A DNA stretch of 64,000 nucleotides from Symsagittifera roscoffensis (Eukaryota > Xenacoelomorpha > Acoela > Convolutidae), in the NCBI RefSeq assembly GCF_963678635.1, contig NC_087062.1:20695789-20759788 (forward strand), written 5' to 3'. The notes beneath the pieces are model-generated. The model was not told the DNA's origin. It did no database searches and saw nothing but the letters and a program-made list of their open reading frames with translations. How positions within the stretch are numbered: position 1 is the first letter of the stretch; each line of letters starts with the position of its first letter. Below, piece by piece: positions 12,031 through 24,700 of the stretch. The position numbers and the translations under genes were made by a program.

Positions 12031-13684
12031 GCCTCCGTCATATCTTTTTGTGACAGGGAGTGTATGGAGGGATAAAAGTGAGCAAAGATTGGTCAGAAGC
12101 TGCTAAACTTTTTCTTGAGTTGTAAAAAATCGCGTTTCCTTGTTTCTTAGCGGGCTGAACAGTTCTAAGCATGTTTTGCAATACTTGTTATCTGTTAAGA
12201 ATGATTGACACTTTGCTCAATTGCAAATGTGTATTTTCTGAAGGCCAACATCCTGTAGATGTGAAACTTTGTTTCAGCTTCTCGTTTCTTTATCATGGTC
12301 ATAAAGTCTTAAGAGTAATGAACGTAATGGATACGCTTATAAAGGTCTTGTTTTCAGGAAAAAGTTTTAAGTTTTGTTCACGCTCAGGTTAGATTTTTCG
12401 CGGTTTAACTTGTGATTTCTTTTTATTTTCGGTGCATTTCCATTGTTAAAAGGAAGGCAAACTCCACTATAGAACAGCAAAAATGAAAAGGTCACGAAAA
12501 CTTGATCGACTTCTGGTTTCGAAAAAGTAAATTAGTTATCAGATTTCCCAGCGAGATTAAAATTTCACATATTGATCTAGTGTTCTCAAATTTGGTTAAT
12601 TTTCACAAAAAGTTTCCATTATGAACTGTTCTACAAAATTCAAGAGCTTTAAAGCCATCAAAGCATATTAATTTCTCCGAAATTCAAAAGTTGAAGGCTC
12701 TTGAAGAAACAATCAGTTTTTTTTTCAGTTTCCTTGCGTTCATTACTCTTTTCCAACTGTTATTTGGCTGTGTTTGTTTTTGAAGTGATTTCTTTTTATT
12801 TTCAGTGCATTTCCATTGTTAAAAGGAAGGCAAACTCCACTATCGAACAGCAAAAATGAAAAGGTCACGAAAACTTGATCGACTTCTGGTTTCGAAAATG
12901 TAAATTAGTTATCAGATTTCCCAGCGAGATTAAAATTTCACATATTGATCTAGTGTTCTCAAATTTGGTTAATTTTCACAAAAAGTTTCCATTTTGAACT
13001 GTTCTACAAAATTCAAGAGCTTTAAAGCCATCAAAGCATATTAATTTCTCCGAAATTCAAAACTTGAAGGCTCTTGAAGAAACAATCAGTTTTTTTTCAG
13101 TTTCCTTGCGTTCATTACTCTTTTCCAACTGTTATTTGGCTGTGTTTGTTTTTGAAGTCAAAAAATGCAATAAAAACTGAATCAACAAAAGTTACAGAAA
13201 AGACCAATACGAATTTTGTTGATCAACAATCCAACATGGTTCATTTTTAAATGTGTCTTAAAATGTTGATTTTTTTTTCTCAAATAGTGTAGATACAAGT
13301 CTTCTAACAAAGGAATCTTGTATCAGCTTTATTGCCCCTTATCGTACTCCTCCGGCAGATCTAATTGTGACAGGGCGTGTATGGGGTGGATAAAAATGAG
13401 CAAAGATAGTTCAGAAGCTAAAATTTTTCTTGAGAATTGATTGTTTCAGTGTCGAGAAAAACTGGTTTGAAGTTTAGTCTAATTTCGAACGAGTAACATG
13501 ATTTGATCGAATAGCGTTAGCTATTACTTGTGTGAGCCAGCGACTGTAGTGTATTGTATGGTTCTACTCTTTGTCCAAATAAAATGGCTTTTTTGCTTGA
13601 ATCACGGTCTGTAGCATTAAAAATGGCTTAGCATTTGTTCTCTACTTTATTTACGGCAGGCGTTCGATGTTCTGCAAGTGACGG

Positions 13685-13739
13685 TGGCACAGAGGGAAAG
13701 ACGTGAGAATCTTAATATACTGTTCATAGTTTCGATGCC
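13685..13739 (+). repeat. tRNA-like head (A and B box) of a possible SINE, representative copy
   Basis: TGGCACAGAGG at 13685-13695 fits the RNA polymerase III A box and GTTTCGATGCC at 13729-13739 fits the B box with two departures; the spacing of 44 bases is that of a tRNA gene. The flanks do not pair as an acceptor stem, so this is a relic or SINE head and not a functional tRNA gene. Copies with the same boxes lie near 16000, 18310, 21958, 25445 and 31612. Confidence 0.45.
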
Positions 13740-13852
13740 ACACTTAGCAATAGTTTGATTTATATTTGTTGGAATTTTTACTGCATAGCATTGGCAATTT
13801 GTTAGCATTTGCAGCTGCTTTATTGATAGTTAGTGTGAGCAAACTTCAAAAG

Positions 13853-13926
13853 CTCATGGAGCAGAAACGAGAACTTGAGACCCGAAGTCTCGAAATCGCT
13901 GGTTCAATTCCGACACCTTGAAAAAG
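13853..13926 (+). repeat. Second tRNA-like segment, representative copy
   Basis: The hairpin GAGACCCGAAGTCTC (13877-13891) is followed ten bases later by GGTTCAATTCC (13901-13911), like an anticodon arm, a short variable loop and a T arm. The copy near 22176-22186 has a consensus B box, GGTTCGATTCC. The D arm is malformed (gctc-atg-gagc) and the acceptor stem does not close. Other copies lie near 16167, 18473, 25603 and 31787. Confidence 0.35.
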
Positions 13927-16900
13927 TTGTTTTTAATTCGAAGCTTATTTTAACCTTTCCTTTTTCATTTTTTTTGTAGCTGCTTTTTGTCGTTTTCTCG
14001 CTCGTATTTGCGAAGTGTAGCTTCGGCTCTGTGCATGAAAGTTGGTCCTATGGGATCAGAAAACCTGATGTTACCAAGAGAAAAGCTAGTTTTGGAAGCA
14101 AGTTTTTGGCGCAACCTGGGCAATAAAAGTTCTAAAACTTGTTTTTAATGATGGTGCAAAAGATTTTTTTTTTTCATTTTTTTGTTATTCATTTTTTTCA
14201 GACAACTGTGCCTAATGCACTATTTTTTCAAGCGTTTGTAAATATCTTTCATCACGCCACTTACAAAAAACGACACTTTTTTGGAGAAAAATAAAAGTTA
14301 ATGATTTTGGTCGGCTATCCTTGTTTGTTTTTTGCTTATAGTGTTTTTGGCAGATCTAATTGTGACAGGGCGTGTGTGGGGGATTAAAATGAGCAAGGAT
14401 TGGTCAGAAGCTGCTAAACTGATTCTTGAGTTGTAAAAAGTCACGTTTCCTTGTTTTTTAGCGGGCTGAAAAGTTCTAAGCATGTTTTGCGTTCCGTTCC
14501 TTGTTATCTGTTAAGAATGATTGACACTTTGCTCAATTGCAAATGTGTATTTTCTGAAGGCCAACATCCTGTAGATGTGAAACTTTGTTTCAGCTTCTCG
14601 TTTCTTTATCATGGTCATAAAGTCTTAAGAGTAATGAACGTAATGGATACGCTTATAAAGGTCTTGTTTTCAGGAAAAAGTTTTAAGTTTTGTTCACGCT
14701 CAGGTTAGATTTTTCGCGGTTTAACTTGTGATTTCTTTTTATTTTCGGTGCATTTCCATTGTTAAAAGGAAGGCAAACTCCACTATCGAACAGCAAAAAT
14801 GAAAAGGTCACGAAAACTTGATCGACTTCTGGTTTCGAAAAAGTAAATTAGTTATCAGATTTCCCAGCGAGATTAAAATTTCACATATTGATCTAGTGTT
14901 CTCAAATTTGGTTAATTTTCACAAAAAGTTTCCATTATGAACTGTTCTACAAAATTCAAGAGCTTTAAAGCCATCAAAGCATATTAATTTCTCCGAAATT
15001 CAAAAGTTGAAGGCTCTTGAAGAAACAATCAGTTTTTTTTCAGTTTCCTTGCGTTCATTACTCTTTTCCAACTGTTATTTGGCTGTGTTTGTTTTTGAAG
15101 TGATTTCTTTTTTTTTTCAGTGCATTTCCATTGTTAAAAGGAAGGCAAACTCCACTATCGAACAGCAAAAATGAAAAGGTCACGAAAACTTGATCGACTT
15201 CTGGTTTCGAAAATGTAAATTAGTTATCAGATTTCCCAGCGAGATTAAAATTTCACATATTGATCTAGTGTTCTCAAATTTGGTTAATTTTCACAAAAAG
15301 TTTCCATTTTGAACTGTTCTACAAAATTCAAGAGCTTTAAAGCCATCAAAGCATATTAATTTCTCCGAAATTCAAAACTTGAAGGCTCTTGAAGAAACAA
15401 TCAGTTTTTTTTCAGTTTCCTTGCGTTCATTACTCTTTTCCAACTGTTATTTGGCTGTGTTTGTTTTTGAAGTCAAAAAATGCAATAAAAACTGAATCAA
15501 CAAAAGTTACAGAAAAGACCAATACGAATTTTGTTGATCAACAATCCAACATGGTTCATTTTTAAATGTGTCTTAAAATGTTGATTTTTTTTTCTCAAAT
15601 AGTGTAGATACAAGTCTTCTAACAAAGGAATCTTGTATCAGCTTTATTGCCCCTTATCGTACTCCTCCGGCAGATCTAATTGTGACAGGGCGTGTATGGG
15701 GTGGATAAAAATGAGCAAAGATAGTTCAGAAGCTAAAATTTTTCTTGAGAATTGATTGTTTCAGTGTCGAGAAAAACTGGTTTGAAGTTTAGTCTAATTT
15801 CGAACGAGTAACATGATTTGATCGAATAGCGTTAGCTATTACTTGTGTGAGCCAGCGACTGTAGTGTATTGTATGGTTCTACTCTTTGTCCAAATAAAAT
15901 GGCTTTTTTGCTTGAATCACGGTCTGTAGCATTAAAAATGGCTTAGCATTTGTTCTCTACTTTATTTACGGCAGGCGTTCGATGTTCTGCAAGTGACGGT
16001 GGCACAGAGGGAAAGACGTGAGAATCTTAATATACTGTTCATAGTTTCGATGCCACACTTAGCAATAGTTTGATTTATATTTGTTGGAATTTTTACTGCA
16101 TAGCATTGGCAATTTGTTAGCATTTGCAGCTGCTTTATTGATAGTTAGTGTGAGCAAACTTCAAAAGCTCATGGAGCAGAAACGAGAACTTGAGACCCGA
16201 AGTCTCGAAATCGCTGGTTCAATTCCGACACCTTGAAAAAGTTGTTTTTAATTCGAAGCTTATTTTAACCTTTCCTTTTTCATTTTTTTTGTAGCTGCTT
16301 TTTGTCGTTTTCTCGCTCGTATTTGCGAAGTGTAGCTTCGGCTCTGTGCATGAAAGTTGGTCCTATGGGATCAGAAAACCTGATGTTACCAAGAGAAAAG
16401 CTAGTTTTGGAAGCAAGTTTTTGGCGCAACCTGGGCAATAAAAGTTCTAAAACTTGTTTTTAATGATGGTGCAAAAGATTTTTTTTTTCATTTTTTTGTT
16501 ATTCATTTTTTTCAGACAACTGTGCCTAATGCACTATTTTTTCAAGCGTTTGTAAATATCTTTCATCACGCCACTTACAAAAAACTACACTTTTTTGGAG
16601 AAAAATAAAAGTTAATGATTTTGGTCGGCTATCCTTGTTTGTTTTTTGCTTATAGTGTTTTTGGCAGATCTAATTGTGACAGGGCGTGTGTGGGGGATTA
16701 AAATGAGCAAGGATTGGTCAGAAGCTGCTAAACTGATTCTTGAGTCGTAAAAAGTCACGTTTCCTTGTTTTTTAGCGGGCTGAAAAGTTCTAAGCATGTT
16801 TTGCGTTCCGTTCCTTGTTATCTGTTAAGAATGATTGACACTTTGCTCAATTGCAAGTGTGTATTTACTCAGTGCAAGGCCAACATCAGTGGTTTCAGTT

Positions 16901-18968
16901 TCTCGTTTTTTTGTCATGGTCATAATTTCTTAAGAGTAATGAACGTAATGGATACGCTTATAAAGGTCTTATTTTCAGGAAAAAGTTTTAAGTTTTGTTC
17001 ACGCTCAGGTTAGATTTTTCGCGGTTTAACTTGTGATTTCTTTTTATTTTCGGTGCATTTCCATTGTTAAAAGGAAGGCAAACTCCACTATCGAACAGCA
17101 AAAATGAAAAGGTCACGAAAACTTGATCGACTTCTGGTTTCGAAAAAGTAAATTAGTTATCAGATTTCCCAGCGAGATTAAAATTTCACATATTGATCTA
17201 GTGTTCTCAAATTTGGTTAATTTTCACAAAAAGTTTCCATTATGAACTGTTCTACAAAATTCAAGAGCTTTAAAGCCATCAAAGCATATTAATTTCTCCG
17301 AAATTCAAAAGTTGAAGGCTCTTGAAGAAACAATCAGTTTTTTTTCAGTTTCCTTGCGTTCATTACTCTTTTCCAACTGTCATTTGGCTGTGTTTGTTTT
17401 TGAAGTGATTTCTTTTTATTTTCAGTGCATTTCCATTGTTAAAAGGAAGGCAAACTCCACTATCGAACAGCAAAAATGAAAAGGTCACGAAAACTTGATC
17501 GACTTCTGGTTTCGAAAATGTAAATTAGTTATCAGATTTCCCAGCGAGATTAAAATTTCACATATTGATCCAGTGTTCTCAAATTTGGTTAATTTTCACA
17601 AAAAGTTTCCATTATGAACTGTTCTACAAAATTCAAGAGCTTTAAAGCCATCAAAGCATATTAATTTCTCCGAAATTCAAAACTTGAAGGCTCTTGAAGA
17701 AACAATCAGTTTTTTTTTCAGTTTCCTTGCGTTCATTACTCTTTTCCAACTGTTATTTGGCTGTGTTTGTTTTTGAAGTCAAAAAATGCAATAAAAACTG
17801 AATCAACAAAAGTTACAGAAAAGACCAATACGAATTTTGTTGATCAACAATCCAACATGGTTCATTTTTAAATGTGTCTTAAAATGTTAATTTTTTTTCT
17901 CAAATACTGTAGATACAAGTCTTCTAACAAAGGAATCTTGTATCAGCTTTATTGCCCCTTATCGTACTCCTCCGGCAGATCTAATTGTGACAGGGCGTGT
18001 ATGGGGTGGATAAAAATGAGCAAAGATAGTTCAGAAGCTAAAATTTTTCTTGAGAATTGATTGTTTCAGTGTCGAGAAAAACTGGTTTGAAGTTTAGTCT
18101 AATTTCGAACGAGTAACATGATTTGATCGAATAGCGTTAGCTATTACTTGTGTGAGCCAGCGACTGTAGTGTATTGTATGGTTCTACTCTTTGTCCAAAT
18201 AAAATGGCTTTTTTGCTTGAATCACGGTCTGTAGCATTAAAAATGGCTTAGCATTTGTTCTCTACTTTATTTACGGCAGGCGTTCGATGTTCTGCAAGTG
18301 ACGGTGGCACAGAGGGAAAGACGTGAGAATCTTAATATACTGTTCATAGTTTCGATGCCACACTTAGCAATAGTTTGATTTATATTTGTTGGAATTTTTA
18401 CTGCATAGCATTGGCAATTTGTTAGCATTTGCAGCTGCTTTATTGATAGTTAGTGTGAGCAAACTTCAAAAGCTCATGGAGCAGAAACGAGAACTTGAGA
18501 CCCGAAGTCTCGAAATCGCTGGTTCAATTCCGACACCTTGAAAAAGTTGTTTTTAATTCGAAGCTTATTTTAACCTTTCCTTTTTCATTTTTTTTGTAGC
18601 TGCTTTTTGTCGTTTTCTCGCTCGTATTTGCGAAGTGTAGCTTCGGCTCTGTGCATGAAAGTTGGTCCTATGGGATCAGAAAACCTGATGTTACCAAGAG
18701 AAAAGCTAGTTTTGGAAGCAAGTTTTTGGCGCAACCTGGGCAATAAAAGTTCTAAAACTTGTTTTTAATGATGGTGCAAAAGATTTTTTTTTTCATTTTT
18801 TTGTTATTCATTTTTTTCAGACAACTGTGCCTAATGCACTATTTTTTCAAGCGTTTGTAAATATCTTTCATCACGCCACTTACAAAAAACGACACTTTTT
18901 TGGAGAAAAATAAAAGTTAATGATTTTGGTCGGCTATCCTTGTTTGTTTTTTGCTTATAGTGTTTTTG

Positions 18969-21710
18969 GCAGATCTAATTGTGACAGGGCGTGTGTGGGG
19001 GATTAAAATGAGCAAGGATTGGTCAGAAGCTGCTAAACTGATTCTTGAGTTGTAAAAAGTCACGTTTCCTTGTTTTTTAGCGGGCTGAAAAGTTCTAAGC
19101 ATGTTTTGCGTTCCGTTCCTTGTTATCTGTTAAGAATGATTGACACTTTGCTCAATTGCAAGTGTGTATTTACTCAGTGCAAGGCCAACATCAGTGGTTT
19201 CAGTTTCTCGTTTTTTGTCATGGTCATAATTTCTTAAGAGTAATGAACGTAATGGATACTTTTATAAAGTCTTTGTTGATTTTTGTTTGTTTTTTTTTCT
19301 GGAAAAAGTCATAAATTTTGTTCACGCTGCTCAGATTTCGCGGTTGACTTGTGTTTTTTTTTATGTTCAGTTCATTTCCATTGTTTAAAGGAAGGCAAAC
19401 TCCACTATCGAACAGCAAAAGTGTAAAGATCAGGAAAACGTGATCGGCTTCTGATTTCGAAAATGGAAATTAATTATCAGATTTCACAGCGAAATAAAAG
19501 TTTTACATATTGATCCAATTTTCTCAAATTGGGTTAATTTTATTTAAAAAGTTCCCATCATAAAGCGTTCTACAAAATCCAAGAGCTTTAAAGCCATTTA
19601 AGTCTAATTTTTTTCTTCGAAATTCAAAAGTTGAAGGCTCTTCAATAAACAAGTCAATTTTTTTCAGTTTCCTTGCGTTCATAACTCTTTTACAACTGTT
19701 CGTAGGCTATGTTTATTTTTGATGCTGAAAAATGCAATCAAGAATCAATCAACAAAAGTTACATAAAAGACTAATACAAATTTTACTGATTAACTATACA
19801 ACGTTGTTGTTTTTTTAAATGTGTTTTAATATAATGATTAATTTTTTTTTTCTAATAGTGTAGATACAAGTCTTCTAACAAAGGAGTCTTGTATCAACAT
19901 AATTCATACGCCTCCGGCAGATCTAATTGTGACAGGGCGTATATGGGGGGATAAATATGAGCAAAGATTGGTCAGAAGCTAAACTTTTTCTTGTGTTGTA
20001 CAAAGTCACGTTTCCTTGTTTTTTAGCGGGCTGAAAAGTTTAAGCATGTTTTGCATTAATTGTTATCTGTTAAGAATGATTGACAATTTGCTCAATTGCA
20101 AATGTGTATTTTCTAAAGGCCAACATCCTGTAGATGTGAAACTTGTTTTTAGTTTCTGGTTTCTTTATCATGCTCATAAAATCTTAAGAGTAATGAACGT
20201 AATGGGTACTTTTAAAAAGTTTTTGTTGATTTTAGTTTTTTTTTTTCTGGAAAAAGTCTTAAATATTGTTCTCGCTCTGTTTAGATTTTTCGCGGTTTGA
20301 CTTGTGATTTCTTTTTATGTTCAGTGCATTTCCATTGTTAAAAGCAGGGCAAACTCCACAATCGAACAGCAAAAATATTAAGGTCACGAAAACGTGATCA
20401 ACTTCTGGTTTCGAAAATGGAAATTAATTATCAAATTTCCTAGCGAAATGAAAGTTTTACATATTGATTCAGTTTTCTTAAATAGGGTTAATTTTGATAA
20501 AAAAATGCCCATCATGTTTTCTACAAAATCCACGAGCTTTCAAGCCATTAAAGTCTCTGTTATTCTTCGAAAATCAAAAGTTGAAGGCTCTTGAAAAAAC
20601 AAGTCAGTTTTTTTTCAGTTTTGCGTTCATCAATCTTTTCCAACTGTTCTTGTATCAACATAATTGCCCCGTACCATACGCCTCCGTCATATCTATTTGT
20701 GACAGGGACTGTATGGGGGATAAAAGTGAGCAAAGATTGGTCAGAAGCTGCTTAACTTTTTCTTGAGTTGTAAAAAATCGCGTTTCCTTGTTTTTTAGCG
20801 GGCTGAACAGTTCTAAGCATGTTTTGCAATACTTGTTATCTGTTAAGAATGATTGACACTTTGCTCAATTGCAAATGTGTATTTTATGAAGGCCAACATC
20901 CTGTAGATGTGAAACTTTGTTTCAGCTTCTCGTTTCTTTATCATGGTCATAAAGTCTGAAGAGTAATGAACGTAATGGATTCGCTTATAAGGGTCTTGTT
21001 TTCAGGAAAAAGTTTTAAGTTTTGTTCACGCTCAGGTTAGATTTTTCGCGGTTTAACTTGTGATTTCTTTTTATTTTCAGTGCATTTCCATTGTTAAAAG
21101 GAAGGCAAACTCCACTATCGAACAGCAAAAATGAAAAGGTCACGAAAACGTGATCGACTTCTGGTTTCGAAAATGTAAATTAGTTATCAGATTTCCCAGC
21201 GAGATTAAAATTTCACATATTGATCTAGTGTTCTCAAATTTGGTTAATTTTCACAAAAAGTTTGCATTATGATTTGTTCTACAAAATTCAAGAGCTTTAA
21301 AGCCATCAAAGCATATTAATTCCTCCGAAATTCAAAAGTTGAAGGCTCTTGAAGAAACAATCAGTTTTTTTTCAGTTTCCTTGCGTTCATTACTCTTTTC
21401 CAACTGTTATTTGGCTGTGTTTGTTTTTGAAGCTAAAAAATGCAATAAAAACTGAATCAACAAAAGTTACAGAAAAGACCAATACGAATTTTGATGATCA
21501 ACAATCCAACATGGTTCATTTTTAAATGTGTTTTAAAGTGTTGATTTTTTTTCTCAAATAGTGTAGATACAAGTCTTCTAACAAAGGAATCTTGTATCAG
21601 CTTTATTGCCCCTTATCGTACTCCTCCGTCAGATCTAATTGTGACAGGGCGTGTATGGGGTGGATATAAATGAGCAAAGACAGTTCAGAAGCTAAAATTT
21701 TTCTTGAGAA
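18969..21710 (+). repeat. Array 2 continuation, mixed simple units
   Basis: After the triplicated block, ordinary units resume with cores near 19910, 20690 and 21630. About 20016-20300 is almost the same as about 10960-11240 (the same block order with scattered base changes), so this section is a displaced copy of the earlier simple section. About 20640 has an internal deletion joining caactgttc directly to ttgtatcaacataattgc, removing most of one unit. Confidence 0.82.
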
Positions 21711-24700
21711 TTGATTGTTTCAGTGTCGAGAAAAACTGTTTTGAAGTTTAGTCTAATTTCGAACGAGTTACATGATTTGATCGAATAACGTTAGTTATTA
21801 CTTGTGTGAGCCAGCGACTGTAGTGTATTGTATGGTTCTACTCTTTGTCCAAATAAAATGGCTTTTTTTGCTTGAATCGCGGTCTGTAGCATTGGAAATG
21901 GCTTAGCATTTCTTCTCTACTTTATTTACGGCAGGCGTTCGATGTTCTGCAAGCGACGGTGGCACAGAGGGAAAGACGTGAGATTACTAATATACTGTTC
22001 ATAGTTTCGATGCCACACTTAGCAATAGTTTGATTTATTCTTGTTGGAATTTTTACTGCATAGCATTGGCAACTTGTTAGCATTTGCAGCTGCTTTATTG
22101 ATAGCTAGTGTGAGAAAACTTCAAAAGCTCATGGAGCAGAAACGAGAACTTGAGACCCGAAGTCTCGAAATCGCTGGTTCGATTCCGACACCTTGAAAAA
22201 GTTGTTTTTAATTCGAAGCTTATTTTAACCTTTCCTTTTTCATTTTTTTTGTAGCTGCTTTTTGTCGTTTTCTCGCTCGTGTTTGCGAAGTGTAGCTTCG
22301 GCTCTGTGCATGAAAGTTGGTCCTATGGGATCAGAAAACCTGATGTTACTAAGAGAAAAGCTAGTTTTGGAAGCAAGTTTTTGACGCAACCTGGGCAATA
22401 AAAGTAATGCACTATTTTTTCAAGCGTTTGTAAATATCTTTCATCACGCCACGCACAAAAAACGACACTTTTTTGGAGACAAATAAAAGTTAATGATTTT
22501 GGTCGGCTATCCTTGTTTGTTTTTTGCTTATAGTGTTTGACTTCTGGAATTTTGCTTCCTCTGTATCAGTGGTTCGGCTTCTGATTTGATTGAAGCTCCT
22601 TTTCTGCACAGAGCTGAAATTTCGCAGTTTTTTGAAGTCAATTTTAAGTTTATCAGCTGTTATTCATCTTTAAAATTAACCAGTTGCCTTTGTTTGAGCT
22701 TTCGTGAGCTCTTCCACACTCTATTAACTATCGATTGGCCATTTTTGTGTTTCAGGATATTCTTCAGACTGCTGAAAATAGGTTTTTTGATGTTTTTTTT
22801 GTGAGAACTCAGATTTAAAAATATAAACGTCAGATGGGGCTGACAATTCTATCATCTGTCTTAATTAAGCCTTCATATCCATAATACGAGTTGCAGAGAT
22901 GCTGTGGACATTTTGTTTCTCATTTCATTTTTTTCATATTGCAGTTTTTACAGAATTAAAACAACAAACATAATTTGGTATTTTTCTTTTAAGCTATCTT
23001 CAATTACCACTCAGTTTGACAATTGGTTGTTGGTGGCTTTTCAACTCCACGATGACTTTGTAAAATGTTCATCTTTTAAAAGAAAAGCGCGATCACAGAA
23101 CGGCATTTTCCAAAGTGAAAAGTCTGTAATTCAAACAAACCTGGCTGTTTTGGTCATCGGTCCTTCAATGACGTATACGTGGCCCGGGAGCTTCCACTTG
23201 AGAAGACTGTTTGGTTCCGTTTATCTGTACGGTATTATTTTTTTAGTACACCTGTATTTTCAATAGCTTTTCTGAATGATAGATAAGCATTTTATGTTTC
23301 TCCAGTTTATTACCCGATTTATTTGAGTTTATGTCTTGCGTGGGAATAAAACTTCATTTTTCAAGGATAGAATCTTCCTGAGGGCGTTTATCGGAGTATT
23401 GAGTAGGCAGTTCATTGACAAGATAGTGTTTCAGGCAGCTGATGTAGGATCGGGAGGACCAAGGTTTGCGGCATCTCTTCGCGCATGTCTCTTGCTTTTT
23501 ACGGCTGTTGTTGTATTTTTTTAGTTGAGATTTACTTCTTGCTTGTTTTCTGACTTTAGTCATCCTTGTTCGAAGTTTGTCGCATTCTTTCGTCCACTTC
23601 TAAAGCATTTTCCCGGCTTTTTTGCTCTGACGTTTGAACAAAGAGCGGAGTGTTTGTCGGGTCTTGGTTAGTTTTTTTCTCGATAAATTTGCTGTATATT
23701 ATTTGAAAGGTAATGACGTCTGATGTTTTAGTAAAGATTTTTTCATAAATTATGGGTTGTTTATTTTGCGACTATCTTGATCCAGTTTTCTCTAATTGGG
23801 TTAATTTTATCAGAAAGTATCCATTATAAACTGTTCTACAAAATTCAATAGCTTTAAAGCCATCAAAGCATAATAATTTCTCCGAAATTCAAAAGTTGAA
23901 GGCTCTTGAAGAAACAATCAGTTTTTTTCAGTTTCCTTGCGTTCATAACTCTTTTCCAACTGTTACTTGGCTATGTTTGTTTTTGAAGCTGAAAAATGCA
24001 ATCAAGACTAAATCAACAAAAGTTACATAAAAGACCTATATGAATTTTGTTTATCAGCTATACAACATAGTTAATTTTTTCATGGGTTTTAAAATGTTGA
24101 TTTTTTTTTTAAGTAGTGTAGATACAAGTCTTCTAACAAAGGAGTCTTGTATCAACATAATTGCCCCGTACCATACGCCTCCGGCATATGTTATTGTGAC
24201 AGGGCGTGTATGGGGATAAAAGTGAGCAAGGATTGGTCAGAAGCTGCTAAACTGTTTCTTGAGTTGTAAAAAATCGCGTTTCCTTGTTTTGTAGCGGGCT
24301 GAACTGTTCTAAGCATGTTTTGCATTACTTGTTATCTGTTAAGAATGATTGACACTTTGCAAATGAGTATTTTCTAAAGGTCAACATCCTGAAGATGGGA
24401 AACTTGGTTTCATTTTCTCGTTTCTTCTTTATGGTCATAAAATCTTAAGAGTAATGAACGTAGTGGGTACTGTTAAATAGGTCTTGTTGATTTTTGTTTT
24501 TTTTTTTCAGGAAAAAGTTCTAAAACTTGTTCACGCTCAGTTTTGATTTTTCGAGGTTTGATTTGTTATTTTTTTTGTTCAGTGCATTTCCATTGTTGAA
24601 AGGAAGGAAGGCAAACTCCACTATCGAACAGCAAAAGTGTAAAGATCAGGAAAACGTGATCGGCTTCTGATTTCGGAAATGTAAATTAGTTATCAGATTT

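Larger units (their letters stand above)
12031..18968 (+). repeat. 2.31-kb higher-order repeat, three tandem copies
   Basis: The landmark ggcagatctaattgtgacag followed by ggcgtgtgtggggg appears near 14350, 16664 and 18969, spacings of about 2314 and 2305 bp. The sequence between landmarks is nearly identical over its full length, differing mostly by single bases and small homopolymer changes. Each copy contains unit sequence, an internal tandem duplication of about 373 bp (for example 12412-12785 and 12786-13160), and the tRNA-box segment. Copies differ in one short patch: about 14545-14600 resembles one array variant, whereas 16855-16905 and 19160-19215 resemble another, a mosaic best explained by conversion or unequal exchange. 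Confidence 0.9.

Noticed and set aside
13877-13911. A functional tRNA gene
   Set aside because: B box and an anticodon-like hairpin are present, but the D arm is malformed and the acceptor stem does not pair.
22904-23266. 120-codon ORF in the 3.56-kb block
   Set aside because: The equivalent frame is broken or shortened in the other three blocks, which are otherwise close copies.
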